Notes: generated from the sequence alone by a model not told the origin. Shown: positions 26,381-34,953, counted from the first letter of the stretch. The stretch: 64,000 bases of DNA from Deltaproteobacteria bacterium (GCA_016196825.1 JACPWY010000021.1:1-64000), one strand, 5' to 3'. Numbers and translations: made by a program.

Positions 26381-27358
26381 GTGAGCCTATTTAAATTCAA
26401 AGTCAGCGCGCCCAATGTCCGCGTCAACATCCCGACTCGCGGCCTCAATCTCAATACACAGGCGCGCACTATCTGGGCCATCGGCGGTGGCAAGGGCGGC
26501 ATTGGCAAGACTCTTATCACTTCAAACATCGCGGTTTACCTAAGCTGGCTCAATAAACGCGTCGTCGTCGTGGATATGGATCTCGGCGGAGCGAATCTCC
26601 ACACCAGTCTCGGCGTCGAGCCGCCGAATCGGACGCTGAGCGATCTCGTCATGGGCCGAATCGAAGACATCCATGATCTCATTCAACCAACACCTCTCAA
26701 AAATTTAGGTCTCATCAGCGGCGCACAGGATCCCGTTGGCATTGCCAATATGAGGCACATGCAAAAGGCGCGGCTTTTGAGAAAGTTCCGCGAAATCGAC
26801 GCCGATTTTGTGCTCCTTGACCTGGGCGCCGGCACCGCGACCAATACACTCGACTTTTTTCTGCTGGCCGACAAAAAGATTGTGGTCACAACGCCCGAAC
26901 CCACGGCCATTGAAAACGCCTACCGTTTCATCAAGTCGGCGTTCTACCGAATGCTGCGCGCCTCGTCGCCTTCGCCCTACGTGCGCCAGCTTATTGAAAC
27001 CGCGATGGACGCGAAGAACTCCCGTGGCATCCGCACCCCGAGAGATCTTCTCGCCGAGGTGAACCGCCTCTCGCCGCTCGATGGAGCCGAACTCGACAAG
27101 CGCATGCATCAATTCAGCGTGTCTCTCATCGTGAATCAGGTGCGCGTGAAGGCCGAATCCGACATCGGCAAATCGATCCAGATGGTGTGTGAGCGCTACT
27201 TCGGTATGGACGTTGAAAACCTCGGCTACCTCCCCTATGATAACGCTGTCTGGCAATCCATTCGGCGTCGAATGCCGTTTCTGTTGGAGGCTCCCAATTG
27301 CACGGCAGTCACACATTTAGAAGAGATTCTGAGAAATCTGCTGAAGACAAAGAGATGA
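26381..27358 (+). CDS. MinD/FlhG-like P-loop ATPase
   Basis: 325 residues. The deviant Walker A is GGGKGGIGKT (about residues 35-44), and the VDMDLGGANLHTSLG and LLDLGAGTATNT motifs match the MinD/ParA group, closest in pattern to FlhG/FleN. Such ATPases place cell-surface structures or control flagellar number. No flagellar genes are present here, so the role may differ. The start is GTG at 26381, with no clear ribosome-binding site. The stop overlaps the next gene by ATGA. It is divergent from the GT-C-like gene. Confidence 0.85.
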   Translation: MSLFKFKVSAPNVRVNIPTRGLNLNTQARTIWAIGGGKGGIGKTLITSNIAVYLSWLNKRVVVVDMDLGGANLHTSLGVEPPNRTLSDLVMGRIEDIHDLIQPTPLKNLGLISGAQDPVGIANMRHMQKARLLRKFREIDADFVLLDLGAGTATNTLDFFLLADKKIVVTTPEPTAIENAYRFIKSAFYRMLRASSPSPYVRQLIETAMDAKNSRGIRTPRDLLAEVNRLSPLDGAELDKRMHQFSVSLIVNQVRVKAESDIGKSIQMVCERYFGMDVENLGYLPYDNAVWQSIRRRMPFLLEAPNCTAVTHLEEILRNLLKTKR

Positions 27359-27969
27359 AGAAGGCAACCGACACATTTTACGACCTGCTCAAGGTTCCCC
27401 GGTCAGCCAACATCGGTGAGATCGTCGCGGCCTACCACACGGCCAAGAGTGCCTTTTCAAAAGATTCAGTCGCCACCTACTCGCTCTTTTCGGCGGAAGA
27501 GGTCCAGATAGAGCTAGGCAAACTCGAGGAGGCCTATCTCACGCTCTCCAATATTGATAAGAAACGCGACTACGATAAGGTTCTGACACTCAAAGGGGTG
27601 CCACCCAACTCTCCCCAGACCCCGACGGCTTCGCCTCCCCCTCAGGTCGTCGCGGAGAAGGCTGAAGTAGCCCCTGACCCGACGCCACCTCCCGCAACGG
27701 TCGCGCCCGACGAAATCTCAGGCCCATTCCTTGAGCAGATGAGAACCCAACGGGGGTTAAGCGTTGACGATGTCTCGCGCATCACCAAGATTCCGACAAA
27801 ATTCCTGAAGGCCATCGAAGCGGAAGACGTCAAGCGCCTTCCGGCTCGAGTCTATGTGCAGGGTTTTGTGAAAAACATCGCCGTGCTCTACAAACTCGAT
27901 GCCGCCACAACAGCGACGGCTTACCTCAACTCCATCGACAGCCGCACCAAAGAACTTTGGAAAGAGTAA
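27355..27969 (+). CDS. J-domain-like protein fused to RodZ-type helix-turn-helix
   Basis: 204 residues from the ATG at 27355 (ATGA overlap with the ATPase). The first 75 residues look like a J domain (TFYDLLKVPRSANIGEIVAAYH, later EEAYLTLSNIDKKRDYD), but the HPD motif needed to stimulate Hsp70 is missing. A Pro-rich linker follows. The last 80 residues match the HTH_25 domain of RodZ (LEQMRTQRGLSVDDVSRITK, IPTKFLKAIEAED, VYVQGFVKNIA). There is no transmembrane helix. It is probably an adaptor that links the ATPase to another complex. The pairing of domains is seen; the role is inference. Confidence 0.75.
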   Translation: MKKATDTFYDLLKVPRSANIGEIVAAYHTAKSAFSKDSVATYSLFSAEEVQIELGKLEEAYLTLSNIDKKRDYDKVLTLKGVPPNSPQTPTASPPPQVVAEKAEVAPDPTPPPATVAPDEISGPFLEQMRTQRGLSVDDVSRITKIPTKFLKAIEAEDVKRLPARVYVQGFVKNIAVLYKLDAATTATAYLNSIDSRTKELWKE

Positions 27970-28913
27970 TCAACCTCCGCCTCACCTCTGCCGGCCGCCT
28001 CGATGCCGCGCTCGCGAAAGAGCTCAGCTTAAGCCGCACACTCATCGCAGAAAATATCGAAAGAGGAGCGCTTGAGCTCAATGGCGTGTCAGTCAAGAAA
28101 CCCAGCCACAAAGTCTGTGAAGGCGACTCAGTCAAAGGTGTCATCAGCGATCCCTTTGAAACGACCGTCTCGGTGGTTCCAGGGGATCTTGATATTCTTT
28201 TTGAAGATGAAGCGCTCATCGCCCTCAACAAACGCCAAGGCGTAGTCGTCCACCCGGCCCCAAGCTTTAGGGGCGACACCCTCGTCAGCCACCTGCTCCA
28301 CCATCTTCAAAACAGCGCAACTTTTCGGCAGCTCTCACCTGACCGCCCCGGCATCGTCCACCGGCTCGATCGCGGTACAAGTGGCGTGATTCTCATCGCA
28401 AAGACCCGCGCTGTCCTGGACGCCTTAAGCCATCAGTTCAAGACCCGAGCGATTCAAAAAACCTACGAATGCATCGTCTGGGGCGCGACCGAAGCCGAAG
28501 GATCGTACAATGCCCCCATTGGGAGAGACCCAATCGATCGCAAGCGCATGAGCCTCAAGGCGCGCCAAAGTCGGCTATCCGAAACGGCCTGGAAACGAAT
28601 CACGGCCTTCCCCCATTTCAGCCATCTCGAGGTCTATCCGAAGACAGGTCGCACCCATCAGATCCGGGTTCATCTCTCCGCGGGCGGCTTTCCCATTGTC
28701 GGGGACTCGCTTTACGCCCGGCCCGCCCTTCAAAAAAAACTTACTCTGCCCCGACTGCTCTCGGAACGGGCGGCCGCCATTGAACAGACCTGCCTCCACG
28801 CAAAGCGTTTGGTGTTCACCCACCCCACGACCCATCTTCTCATGACGATCGAGGCCCCCCGCCCGAAGAGCTTTGATTTGGTCCTAAACCTGATTACAAC
28901 CCTGGACAGATGA
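27957..28913 (+). CDS. rluD: RluD-type pseudouridine synthase
   Basis: 318 residues. An N-terminal S4 RNA-binding domain (about 8-60) is followed by the RluA/RluD catalytic domain with the motif GIVHRLDRGTSGV (about residues 131-143), whose Asp is the nucleophile. It makes pseudouridine in 23S rRNA; the exact positions cannot be told from the sequence. The only usable start is TTG at 27957, 13 bp inside the upstream gene. The stop overlaps pgeF by ATGA, so four genes are coupled in a row. Confidence 0.88.
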   Translation: MERVINLRLTSAGRLDAALAKELSLSRTLIAENIERGALELNGVSVKKPSHKVCEGDSVKGVISDPFETTVSVVPGDLDILFEDEALIALNKRQGVVVHPAPSFRGDTLVSHLLHHLQNSATFRQLSPDRPGIVHRLDRGTSGVILIAKTRAVLDALSHQFKTRAIQKTYECIVWGATEAEGSYNAPIGRDPIDRKRMSLKARQSRLSETAWKRITAFPHFSHLEVYPKTGRTHQIRVHLSAGGFPIVGDSLYARPALQKKLTLPRLLSERAAAIEQTCLHAKRLVFTHPTTHLLMTIEAPRPKSFDLVLNLITTLDR

Positions 28914-29500
28914 TTTCATTCGGTTGCGTCATTGAAGCAAAGGGAGAGACCCCCTCACTCATCGACCAGGTCCACGGAAACACGGTGGTCAATGCCACCC
29001 AGCTCTTAAGCCGCCTCCCCGCCGACGCTCTGTGGACCGACACCGACTCGGAGATTTATATTTTCACCGCCGACTGCCTGCCCATTCTCTTCCACGGCAC
29101 CGACCCGAAGGCTCCCGTCGCAGCAGCCCACGCCGGCTGGCGCGGGGCCCTGGCCCACATTGCCCGCTCTACGAGAGAGGCCATTGCTATTCCCACCGCC
29201 GAGCTCCAAGTCTGGCTTGGCCCCAGCCTAAAAGCTTGCTGTTTCGCCGTTCGCGAAGATTTTACCGCGGTCTTTCAGAAGAAGGGTTTTGATATCGCAC
29301 CCTATCTCACTCGCCACGGTGAAAAGACCCATTTTGATCTGGTGGAGTGGGTGATTCAGACCCAGCTCAAAGACCTCAGCCGTGAACAGCTAACCATTGA
29401 TCGGCGCTGCACCTACTGCTCCCCCGAACAACTCCCCAGTTTTCGAAGAAACGGATCAACCGACCCACGAATCAAGTCGTGGATTCGCAGGGCGCGCTAG
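28910..29500 (+). CDS. pgeF: Peptidoglycan editing factor PgeF (YfiH/DUF152)
   Basis: 196 residues, somewhat shorter than the usual 240 or so because the N-terminal strands are trimmed. Conserved motifs are QVHGN, TADCLPIL, HAGWRG, GPSLKACCF and DRRCTYC plus SFRR. These include the His and Cys zinc ligands of the catalytic centre. PgeF removes wrongly incorporated residues from peptidoglycan precursors; older names call it a laccase or polyphenol oxidase. Its 3' end overlaps the convergent rimI gene by 29 bp. Confidence 0.88.
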   Translation: MISFGCVIEAKGETPSLIDQVHGNTVVNATQLLSRLPADALWTDTDSEIYIFTADCLPILFHGTDPKAPVAAAHAGWRGALAHIARSTREAIAIPTAELQVWLGPSLKACCFAVREDFTAVFQKKGFDIAPYLTRHGEKTHFDLVEWVIQTQLKDLSREQLTIDRRCTYCSPEQLPSFRRNGSTDPRIKSWIRRAR

Positions 29501-29945
29501 TAATGGTGTCTGCGCACCACTCGGGAAGCTTTCCGACACGCCCCGAGAGACTCATCACCAGAGCGTCCTTCACGCCTTCGTAGTATTTCTTTCGCCTTCC
29601 TGCGATCGAGAACCCCAGTTTTAGATAAAGCCGAATCGCGGCGACGTTCTCTTCCTTCACTTCAAGTGAAGCGCTCTCCACCCGTTCATCCAACAAATAG
29701 GCGTGCATCAACCGGCACCCTAACCCCTTTTGCCGAAAACTCTCCTTCACCGCCACAGCAACGATATCCAGCTCACCCCGCACCAGTAGCCCCATCGCAA
29801 AGCCCACCAGGACCTTGCCATCCCACAGGCCAATGTTGTAGCTACTCCCGTGATTCAGGAAAAACTGAAAATCCCGGCGAGGCCAGGCTTCAAATCCAAT
29901 GCCAGTGATTGCCTCAAGGTCCGAGGCCAAAAGCCGCCGAATCAT
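29472..29945 (-). CDS. rimI: GNAT N-acetyltransferase, RimI-like
   Basis: 157 residues from the ATG at 29945, which overlaps the upstream stop as ATGA and is preceded by a G-rich site. The acetyl-CoA loop is seen as RQKGLGCRLMHAYL (Q/R-x-x-G-x-G/A), followed by ASLEVKEENVAAIRLYLKLGF, a hallmark of RimI-type GNAT enzymes. RimI acetylates the N-terminal Ala of ribosomal protein S18. Whether this copy does so, or modifies other proteins, cannot be decided here. Confidence 0.8.
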   Translation of the reverse strand: MIRRLLASDLEAITGIGFEAWPRRDFQFFLNHGSSYNIGLWDGKVLVGFAMGLLVRGELDIVAVAVKESFRQKGLGCRLMHAYLLDERVESASLEVKEENVAAIRLYLKLGFSIAGRRKKYYEGVKDALVMSLSGRVGKLPEWCADTITSAPCESTT

Positions 29946-30604
29946 CCACCCCCCAACAGATTGACCACCGCATATTTGTCCCGCAAAAAACGAATCCACT
30001 CTTCAAGAGATCTCTCCACCCTCAGTTTTTGAAGAAGGGTCCGGATATTCCCCCGTTGCGATTCCAACGTCTCCCCCTGAAACCGCGACTGATTCTGCTG
30101 ATAGTACCGTTCGATCTCACCGTCGGTTATGATCGGGGTTAGCGTCTCGACCTTTTTGCTCAGATAAAGCTCGACCTCCATCCGGCGCAGAATCGCCTCC
30201 ACAGCTTCCCCTTCGGTCCTTGAAAACTCCTTCAAAATCAGCCCCCACCGCTTTTCGTTGGATTTAAGGCCGTTCCAGCGCGCCTGGGCCTGAGCGCGGG
30301 TCACGGTCGCTGCCTTGAGACTCCTGATCTCCCCCATCACCATCTCTTCGAAGAGAAGTCGACTCACGGCCTTCTTCAAATCCTCTTGACCCGCCGGCGC
30401 GACGTTCACGCCATTACCATCTACAAGATCGCGAATGGCTCGGAAGAAGTAAGTCTCCTGAACGGTCAGAATGGTGTCCCCGAGCGCCGCCGCTGTGCCC
30501 GCCATCACAAATCGGCCAGAGAATGTCGGCGCACCCGTAGCCACACTCACGCAAAAAAACAGAAACAGGGCTTTTTGACTAAGAAAAGACGGCAATCGTT
30601 TCAA
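29942..30604 (-). CDS. SurA N-terminal-domain-like periplasmic protein
   Basis: 220 residues with a signal peptide (to ATGAP). The pattern of helices, including an ending IITDGEIERYYQQNQSRF, resembles the chaperone part of SurA/PpiD-type proteins, which bind unfolded outer-membrane proteins. The parvulin isomerase domain that normally follows is absent. The second helix block EDLKKAVSRLLFEEMVM fits this fold. It overlaps ridA by 26 bp upstream and rimI by 4 bp downstream. A role in envelope protein folding is inference. Confidence 0.65.
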   Translation of the reverse strand: MKRLPSFLSQKALFLFFCVSVATGAPTFSGRFVMAGTAAALGDTILTVQETYFFRAIRDLVDGNGVNVAPAGQEDLKKAVSRLLFEEMVMGEIRSLKAATVTRAQAQARWNGLKSNEKRWGLILKEFSRTEGEAVEAILRRMEVELYLSKKVETLTPIITDGEIERYYQQNQSRFQGETLESQRGNIRTLLQKLRVERSLEEWIRFLRDKYAVVNLLGGG

Positions 30605-30956
30605 TCTCTATCAAAACCTGCTTCGGCAGCTCAGACACCTCGACCGTGGTGCGCGCTGGGTAGGGTTGCAAAAAATGCTTGGCGTAAATTTCGTTGAAGC
30701 GGACGAAGTCGCCCATATTCTTCAAAAATACCGTGGTCTTTGCCACGTTTTTGAGGCTCAAACCGGCCGCCGCCAGCAAGGCCGAGATATTCAGGAGCAC
30801 GGTTTCGGTCTGCTCCTCAATGGTCGCCCCCGACACGGTCATGGTCTTTGGGTCTAAAGGAATCTGCCCCGACAAAAAGAGCAGGTTCCCCACGCGCATC
30901 CCCTGTGAATATGGGCCAATCGCCGCCGGCGCATTCTTAGTGACGATGGGGTTCAT
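30579..30956 (-). CDS. ridA: RidA family enamine/imine deaminase
   Basis: 125 residues, the normal RidA length. The signature GPYSQGMRVGNLLFLSGQIP at the N-terminus and the conserved Arg in YPARTTVEVSELP, which binds the substrate carboxylate, are both present. RidA hydrolyses reactive enamines and imines from amino-acid metabolism. It sits in a tight operon; the upstream gene ends with ATGA overlap. Confidence 0.9.
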   Translation of the reverse strand: MNPIVTKNAPAAIGPYSQGMRVGNLLFLSGQIPLDPKTMTVSGATIEEQTETVLLNISALLAAAGLSLKNVAKTTVFLKNMGDFVRFNEIYAKHFLQPYPARTTVEVSELPKQVLIEIETIAVFS

Positions 30957-31276
30957 GTTTTGTCCTCTGGCTTGGCCTCAAATGATAATTTCATCTGGAT
31001 ATCCACTTTGTGGGTTTCAAGAAACCGGGCCATCTCCTGAGTCAGGTCCACCTTCGACAGGACCTTTCCAAACTCACGTCCGAATGTCGCATAAAGATCC
31101 TCTTTCTTCTTCCCCACGCCATCAAGAATGGCCCCCAGAAGCTCCTTGGGCAATTTCAAGTCCTTGAGCTGATTCCTGACCATGTCCTCTGTCATGAACA
31201 CGGTCGCCAGGCCCGAAAGAGCCATTTCGCGGATCAACTCATTCCACCACGGTTTATCGAGGGCCTTATCTTCCAT
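30953..31276 (-). CDS. Small helical protein of unknown function
   Basis: 107 residues from the ATG at 31276, 1 nt after the upstream stop, with GGGGAA about 7 nt before it. A further ATG at 31312 would lie inside the preceding gene. The sequence is amphipathic and helical, with Trp-Trp near the N-terminus (DKPWWNELIREMALSG) and a charged C-terminus. It has no signal peptide. It recalls phasin-like or small coiled-coil proteins, but I cannot assign a family. It is coupled to the RatA-like and ridA genes. Confidence 0.6.
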   Translation of the reverse strand: MEDKALDKPWWNELIREMALSGLATVFMTEDMVRNQLKDLKLPKELLGAILDGVGKKKEDLYATFGREFGKVLSKVDLTQEMARFLETHKVDIQMKLSFEAKPEDKT

Positions 31277-31277
31277 T

Positions 31278-31697
31278 TCATTTCCCCGCAGCGCGCTTTT
31301 CAAATCGATCAAACATGGTTGGCAAACTCACCTCAGTCATCTTCTTCGTCACCCACCCCGGCACGAGAAAACCAAACGCCACCTCAAGCTCATAATGTGC
31401 TTCCACACCGGAGGGGATCTCTTTGAGCAACCACAGGCCATCATTGGTCTTAAAAAAGTTGCTCTTCATCAGGCTCCACTTCACCTCGGTGGGCTCCGAA
31501 ATCACAAACTCCAGCGTGTACTCAAAGCGCTTGATCACCTCAAGCTCAAAGTCGACGCGAACCTTCTTACCCTTCCCTGTTGCCTTGGCGGAAACCACCT
31601 CGGGAAGGAACTGAGGATAAGACTCAAAATCGATAATGGTCTCAAAGAGCGACTTAAGGGGCACTCCCATCGCCTTATCGCGCACAACCGTGGCCAT
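31278..31697 (-). CDS. SRPBCC/START-fold protein, RatA/COQ10-like
   Basis: 139 residues. The pattern PLKSLFETIIDFESYPQFLP at the N-terminus, a central strand series and the C-terminal helix (MFDRFEKRAAG) match the polyketide-cyclase/COQ10 family, which includes RatA and coenzyme Q-binding proteins. These bind hydrophobic ligands in a barrel wrapped around a long helix. The start abuts the glpX stop codon. The ligand is unknown. Confidence 0.75.
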   Translation of the reverse strand: MATVVRDKAMGVPLKSLFETIIDFESYPQFLPEVVSAKATGKGKKVRVDFELEVIKRFEYTLEFVISEPTEVKWSLMKSNFFKTNDGLWLLKEIPSGVEAHYELEVAFGFLVPGWVTKKMTEVSLPTMFDRFEKRAAGK

Positions 31698-32657
31698 CTA
31701 CCATCCGTACCGCGGCTTGAGATCAAAACAATGGGTCGCCTCGATATTGCGGATCGTCCCCGTCTCAGACCTCATCACAACTGAGTGCGTATGCGCGCCA
31801 CCCGCGAAATACCGAACGCCCTGGAGATAACTCCCATTGGTGATCCCAGTCGCGATGAACATCACATTGCCCCTGGCCAGATCGTTCATCTCATAAATCC
31901 TGTTTTCATTCGTAATGCCCATCGTTTTTGCGCGGTTTCTCTCCTCATCACTTCGAAACTTCAAGATGCCCTGAAAATCGCCACCCATGCAGCGCATCGC
32001 TGCCGCGGCAATCACACCCTCCGGCGCCCCTCCGATTCCCATCAGAATATCGACACCGGTCTCCAATCTCGCCGTTGCGATCGCGGCCGACACGTCTCCA
32101 TCGCCAATCAAACGAATGCGAGCACCCGCCCGGCGCACCTCATTAATCAGATCCTGATGCCTTGGCCTATCCAAAATGATCACCATCAGATCGGACACTT
32201 TCTTTTTCGTAGCCTTTGCCACCTCGTTGAGGTTCCAGGTCGCCCCTTTGGTGATATCGATGACGCCCTTTGCCGTCGGCCCCACCGCAATCTTGTCCAT
32301 GTAGGTGTCCGGAGCGTGGAGGAAATTTCCCTCCTCGGCCGCCGCGATCACCGAAAGCGCCTCACTGCGCCCCAAAGCTGTAATCGTTGTCCCTTCGAGA
32401 GGATCGCAGGCGATGTCGATCTTGGGTCCCTTTCCGGGGCCCACCTTTTCACCAATGAAGAGCATCGGCGCCTCATCGCGCTCGCCCTCACCAATCACAA
32501 TCGTTCCATCGAACGGAATAGAATCGAAGGCCTTGCGCATCGACTCCACCGCCGCATGATCCGCCGCCTTTTCATTTCCTTTGCCAATCCAAGGGGCCAC
32601 GGCAAGTGCCGCCGCTTCGGTCACACGCACAAACTCAAGGGCTAGGTTTCGATCCAT
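31698..32657 (-). CDS. glpX: Class II fructose-1,6-bisphosphatase GlpX
   Basis: 319 residues from the ATG at 32657; a longer frame to 32744 runs through a promoter and hairpin. Key motifs are GEGERDEAPML and DIACDPLEGTT, which hold the metal-binding acidic residues, plus GGAPEGVIAAAAM in the C-terminal half. It converts fructose 1,6-bisphosphate to fructose 6-phosphate in gluconeogenesis. It heads the six-gene operon ending in rimI and is divergent from dciA. Confidence 0.92.
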   Translation of the reverse strand: MDRNLALEFVRVTEAAALAVAPWIGKGNEKAADHAAVESMRKAFDSIPFDGTIVIGEGERDEAPMLFIGEKVGPGKGPKIDIACDPLEGTTITALGRSEALSVIAAAEEGNFLHAPDTYMDKIAVGPTAKGVIDITKGATWNLNEVAKATKKKVSDLMVIILDRPRHQDLINEVRRAGARIRLIGDGDVSAAIATARLETGVDILMGIGGAPEGVIAAAAMRCMGGDFQGILKFRSDEERNRAKTMGITNENRIYEMNDLARGNVMFIATGITNGSYLQGVRYFAGGAHTHSVVMRSETGTIRNIEATHCFDLKPRYGW

Positions 32658-32684
32658 GAAAACACCACCATTCTTAAGGGGGTC

Positions 32685-32690
32685 AATATA
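32685..32690 (-). promoter_or_regulatory. Candidate glpX -10 box
   Basis: Minus-strand TATATT (5 of 6) leaves a leader of about 20 nt that contains a GGTGGTG ribosome-binding site. The -35 region (TTGGTT) overlaps the upstream terminator stem and T-tract. Confidence 0.4.
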
Positions 32691-32703
32691 CCAAGCGCCC
32701 CTC

Positions 32704-32747
32704 AAAAAACCAATGGTGCTAAGGCCGGATGGCCCTAACACCACTGG
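32704..32747 (-). terminator. Intrinsic terminator between dciA and glpX
   Basis: An imperfect stem-loop at 32710-32747 (about 15 paired positions with two mismatches and an unpaired base) is followed on the minus strand by six T residues. It would stop transcription arriving from dut across the antisense of dciA, just before the glpX promoter. Confidence 0.6.
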
Positions 32748-32836
32748 TGGGGGATATGGAGGGTATTTCTACCCGAAACGACGCTTGGAAACAGGAGGAT
32801 GTGACAGCGAAACGAAAGAAGAATACTTTTTACTCC

Positions 32837-33208
32837 ATGGACAAAGACGAGGCCAGACTCAGACGCGCCATCAGCGACCGGGCTAAAGACCGCCGCCAAC
32901 TCAGATGGCGACGCAGCGATGCTATTCCCAACACCCTCGCCAGCATGCTTAAGAACTACTTTAAGGATGACCCGCAAAGCATGAAACAGCTTGAGGATTC
33001 ACGCCTCATTCTTTCCTGGCCCCGCATCGTGGGCGAGGCGATCGCCAAGGTGACTGAGGCGCTGCGCATCAGGGATAATCGTCTCTTTATTTCGGTGCAA
33101 GATCCTCTCTGGCGCCAGGAGCTTCTCTTTCAAAAGCACGTACTCCTCAAGCGCATCCGCGCCGAGTTCCCAAAATCCAACGTCAGAGATATTTTCTTCG
33201 GCGGTTAA
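32837..33208 (+). CDS. dciA: DciA (DUF721) helicase-loading factor
   Basis: 123 residues from the ATG at 32837. The core LILSWPRIVGEAIAKVTEAL, then RLFISVQDPLWRQELLF and LLKRI, is the DUF721 signature. DciA loads the replicative helicase DnaB in bacteria without DnaC or DnaI. The start is uncertain: an in-frame GTG at 32801 has AGGAGG just 2 nt away, and a longer ATG at 32729 also exists. It is the only plus-strand gene between two minus-strand operons. Confidence 0.8.
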   Translation: MDKDEARLRRAISDRAKDRRQLRWRRSDAIPNTLASMLKNYFKDDPQSMKQLEDSRLILSWPRIVGEAIAKVTEALRIRDNRLFISVQDPLWRQELLFQKHVLLKRIRAEFPKSNVRDIFFGG

Positions 33209-33244
33209 CCTCATCCCCACCAGAGCAGCTTCAGGGCAAAGACG

Positions 33245-33679
33245 CTAGACTCCAGTGCTCCCGAAACCGCCGGCACCGCGAGTTGTAGTGTCCAAGCAGT
33301 CGACCGCGTTCCACTCAATTCGCGCAACCGATGCCAGCACCAGCTGCGCAATTCGCATCCCATGTTCAATCACAACCGGGTGATCTCCCAGATTCACCAT
33401 CAAGATTTTCATCTCACCCCGATAGTCGCTGTCGATCGTCCCCGGTGCATTCACCACCGTCAGCCCCTGCTTGATGGCGAGCCCGCTCCGAGGCCTCACC
33501 TGGATCTCAAACCCCGGGGGCACAGCCACTGCAAGCCCCGTCGGTACGGCCGCACGTTCAAGCGGTTTCAGCTCAAGTGGCACATCAAGACATGCACAGG
33601 CATCACATCCACTTGCACCAGCACTCTGATACTGCGGAACAACGGCCCGCGCGTTGAGTTTCGTGATCAAAACTTTCAC
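33245..33679 (-). CDS. dut: Deoxyuridine triphosphatase (dUTPase)
   Basis: 144 residues from the GTG at 33679, which overlaps the upstream stop as GTGA and has GGAGG 5 nt before it. The five family motifs are seen: GCDACACLDV, PRSGLAIKQG, NAPGTIDSDYRGE, RIAQLV and the C-terminal GAGGFGSTG that closes over the substrate. It hydrolyses dUTP to dUMP, keeping uracil out of DNA and feeding thymidylate synthesis. It is the last gene of the rimP-to-dut operon. Confidence 0.93.
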   Translation of the reverse strand: MKVLITKLNARAVVPQYQSAGASGCDACACLDVPLELKPLERAAVPTGLAVAVPPGFEIQVRPRSGLAIKQGLTVVNAPGTIDSDYRGEMKILMVNLGDHPVVIEHGMRIAQLVLASVARIEWNAVDCLDTTTRGAGGFGSTGV

Positions 33680-34953
33680 AGAACCTCCAACTGTTTGGGC
33701 TTCAACCGACTCCGCCCCAGACACAAAATGCTCTCGGCCTTTCGCTGAAAAATTTGATTGGCGACCTTCTTCACCCGCACGGGATCGACCATTTCAATCG
33801 CCTTGATGATCTCCTCGATACTCACATAGCGACCAAAAACCAGTTCATTGCGCCCCAGCGACTCCTGGCGACTGTCCATCAGTTCAGAGGCCAAAAGAAT
33901 CGACCCCCTAATCTGCCCCTTCACGCGATCGAGATGCTCGATCGGGATTTCATTCAATTTCACCTTCTCAATCTCGGCAGCCACGATTTCGAGGTACTTA
34001 CGCACCGATTTCGACTCCATCCCAGCGTAGATAACCAGAACCCCCGAATCGGAATAGGGCAAAAGCTCGGCATCCACCGAATACGCCAGCGCCGCATTCT
34101 CGCGCACTTCCTGAAAAAGACGGCTCCCCATCCCTCCTCCGAGGTAAACACTCAAAACAACGGCATCGTAACGGCTCGGGTGGGTCAGCTCCACCCCTTG
34201 ATAGCCCAGGAGAACGTGCTGCTGTTCAATGTCCGCCTGTTCGCACTTTCTCGTTGCTCGGTAGCGAGAAGGCAGTCGCTTCGATGGGATCACCTTCTGC
34301 TTTTCTCCAGTTCCGGAAAAGCTCTTACCCACGAGCGCCTTCAACGCCTCAAAGTCGATAGCCCCAGCCACCGACACGACCATGTTTTCGGGGCCATAGT
34401 GATCCTGAAAAAACTGCTCGAGCTTTCCCACCTTCATCTTGCCTATCGTCTTACGGGTCCCGATCACCGGCTGTCCGAGAGGCTCTCCGCGCCAGATCAT
34501 CCCCGCAAAGACATCAAACGCCCACTCATCCGGGGAGTCCTCAATCATCGCCAGCTCCTGCAGCAGCACCCGCTTCTCGCGATCGAACTGTTTCTTATCA
34601 AATAGAGGCTCGCTCACCAGATCGCTCAAGACATCGATGGCAAGCTCCACGTCCTCCTGCAAGACCGTCGCATGAAAGCAAGTGTATTCACGGTCCGTGA
34701 AGGCATTCAGGTCGCCGCCACGTGCCTCGAGCACAGTGGCAATTTCGTCCGCTCGGCGCCGCTTGGTGCCCTTAAACACCATGTGCTCAATGAAATGGCT
34801 CGCACCGTTCTCTTCCCGACTCTCGTACGAGCTACCTAGTTTCACCCACACGCCAATCGCAACGCTGCGCGCGTGCGCGTGATTCTCGGCCACTAGCCGT
34901 AATCCATTGGGAAAGGTGTGTTGTTGGTAGAGCTCTATTTTACTCGTCGTCAT
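33676..34953 (-). CDS. M16 family zinc peptidase
   Basis: 425 residues from the ATG at 34953; the longer frame to 35016 lies inside pnp. The inverted zinc motif HFIEH is at residues 53-57, followed by the conserved Glu region ELAIDVLSDLVSEPLF. The C-terminal half is the second, non-catalytic M16 domain. This single-subunit form resembles bacterial homologues of mitochondrial processing peptidase. No signal peptide is seen, so it is probably cytoplasmic. It overlaps pnp by 14 bp, a position common for this gene in proteobacteria. Confidence 0.88.
   Translation of the reverse strand: MTTSKIELYQQHTFPNGLRLVAENHAHARSVAIGVWVKLGSSYESREENGASHFIEHMVFKGTKRRRADEIATVLEARGGDLNAFTDREYTCFHATVLQEDVELAIDVLSDLVSEPLFDKKQFDREKRVLLQELAMIEDSPDEWAFDVFAGMIWRGEPLGQPVIGTRKTIGKMKVGKLEQFFQDHYGPENMVVSVAGAIDFEALKALVGKSFSGTGEKQKVIPSKRLPSRYRATRKCEQADIEQQHVLLGYQGVELTHPSRYDAVVLSVYLGGGMGSRLFQEVRENAALAYSVDAELLPYSDSGVLVIYAGMESKSVRKYLEIVAAEIEKVKLNEIPIEHLDRVKGQIRGSILLASELMDSRQESLGRNELVFGRYVSIEEIIKAIEMVDPVRVKKVANQIFQRKAESILCLGRSRLKPKQLEVL

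Noticed and set aside
26381..27358. Plasmid or chromosome partition ParA
   Set aside because: The motif pattern is closer to MinD/FlhG, and no ParB gene or parS-like site is nearby.
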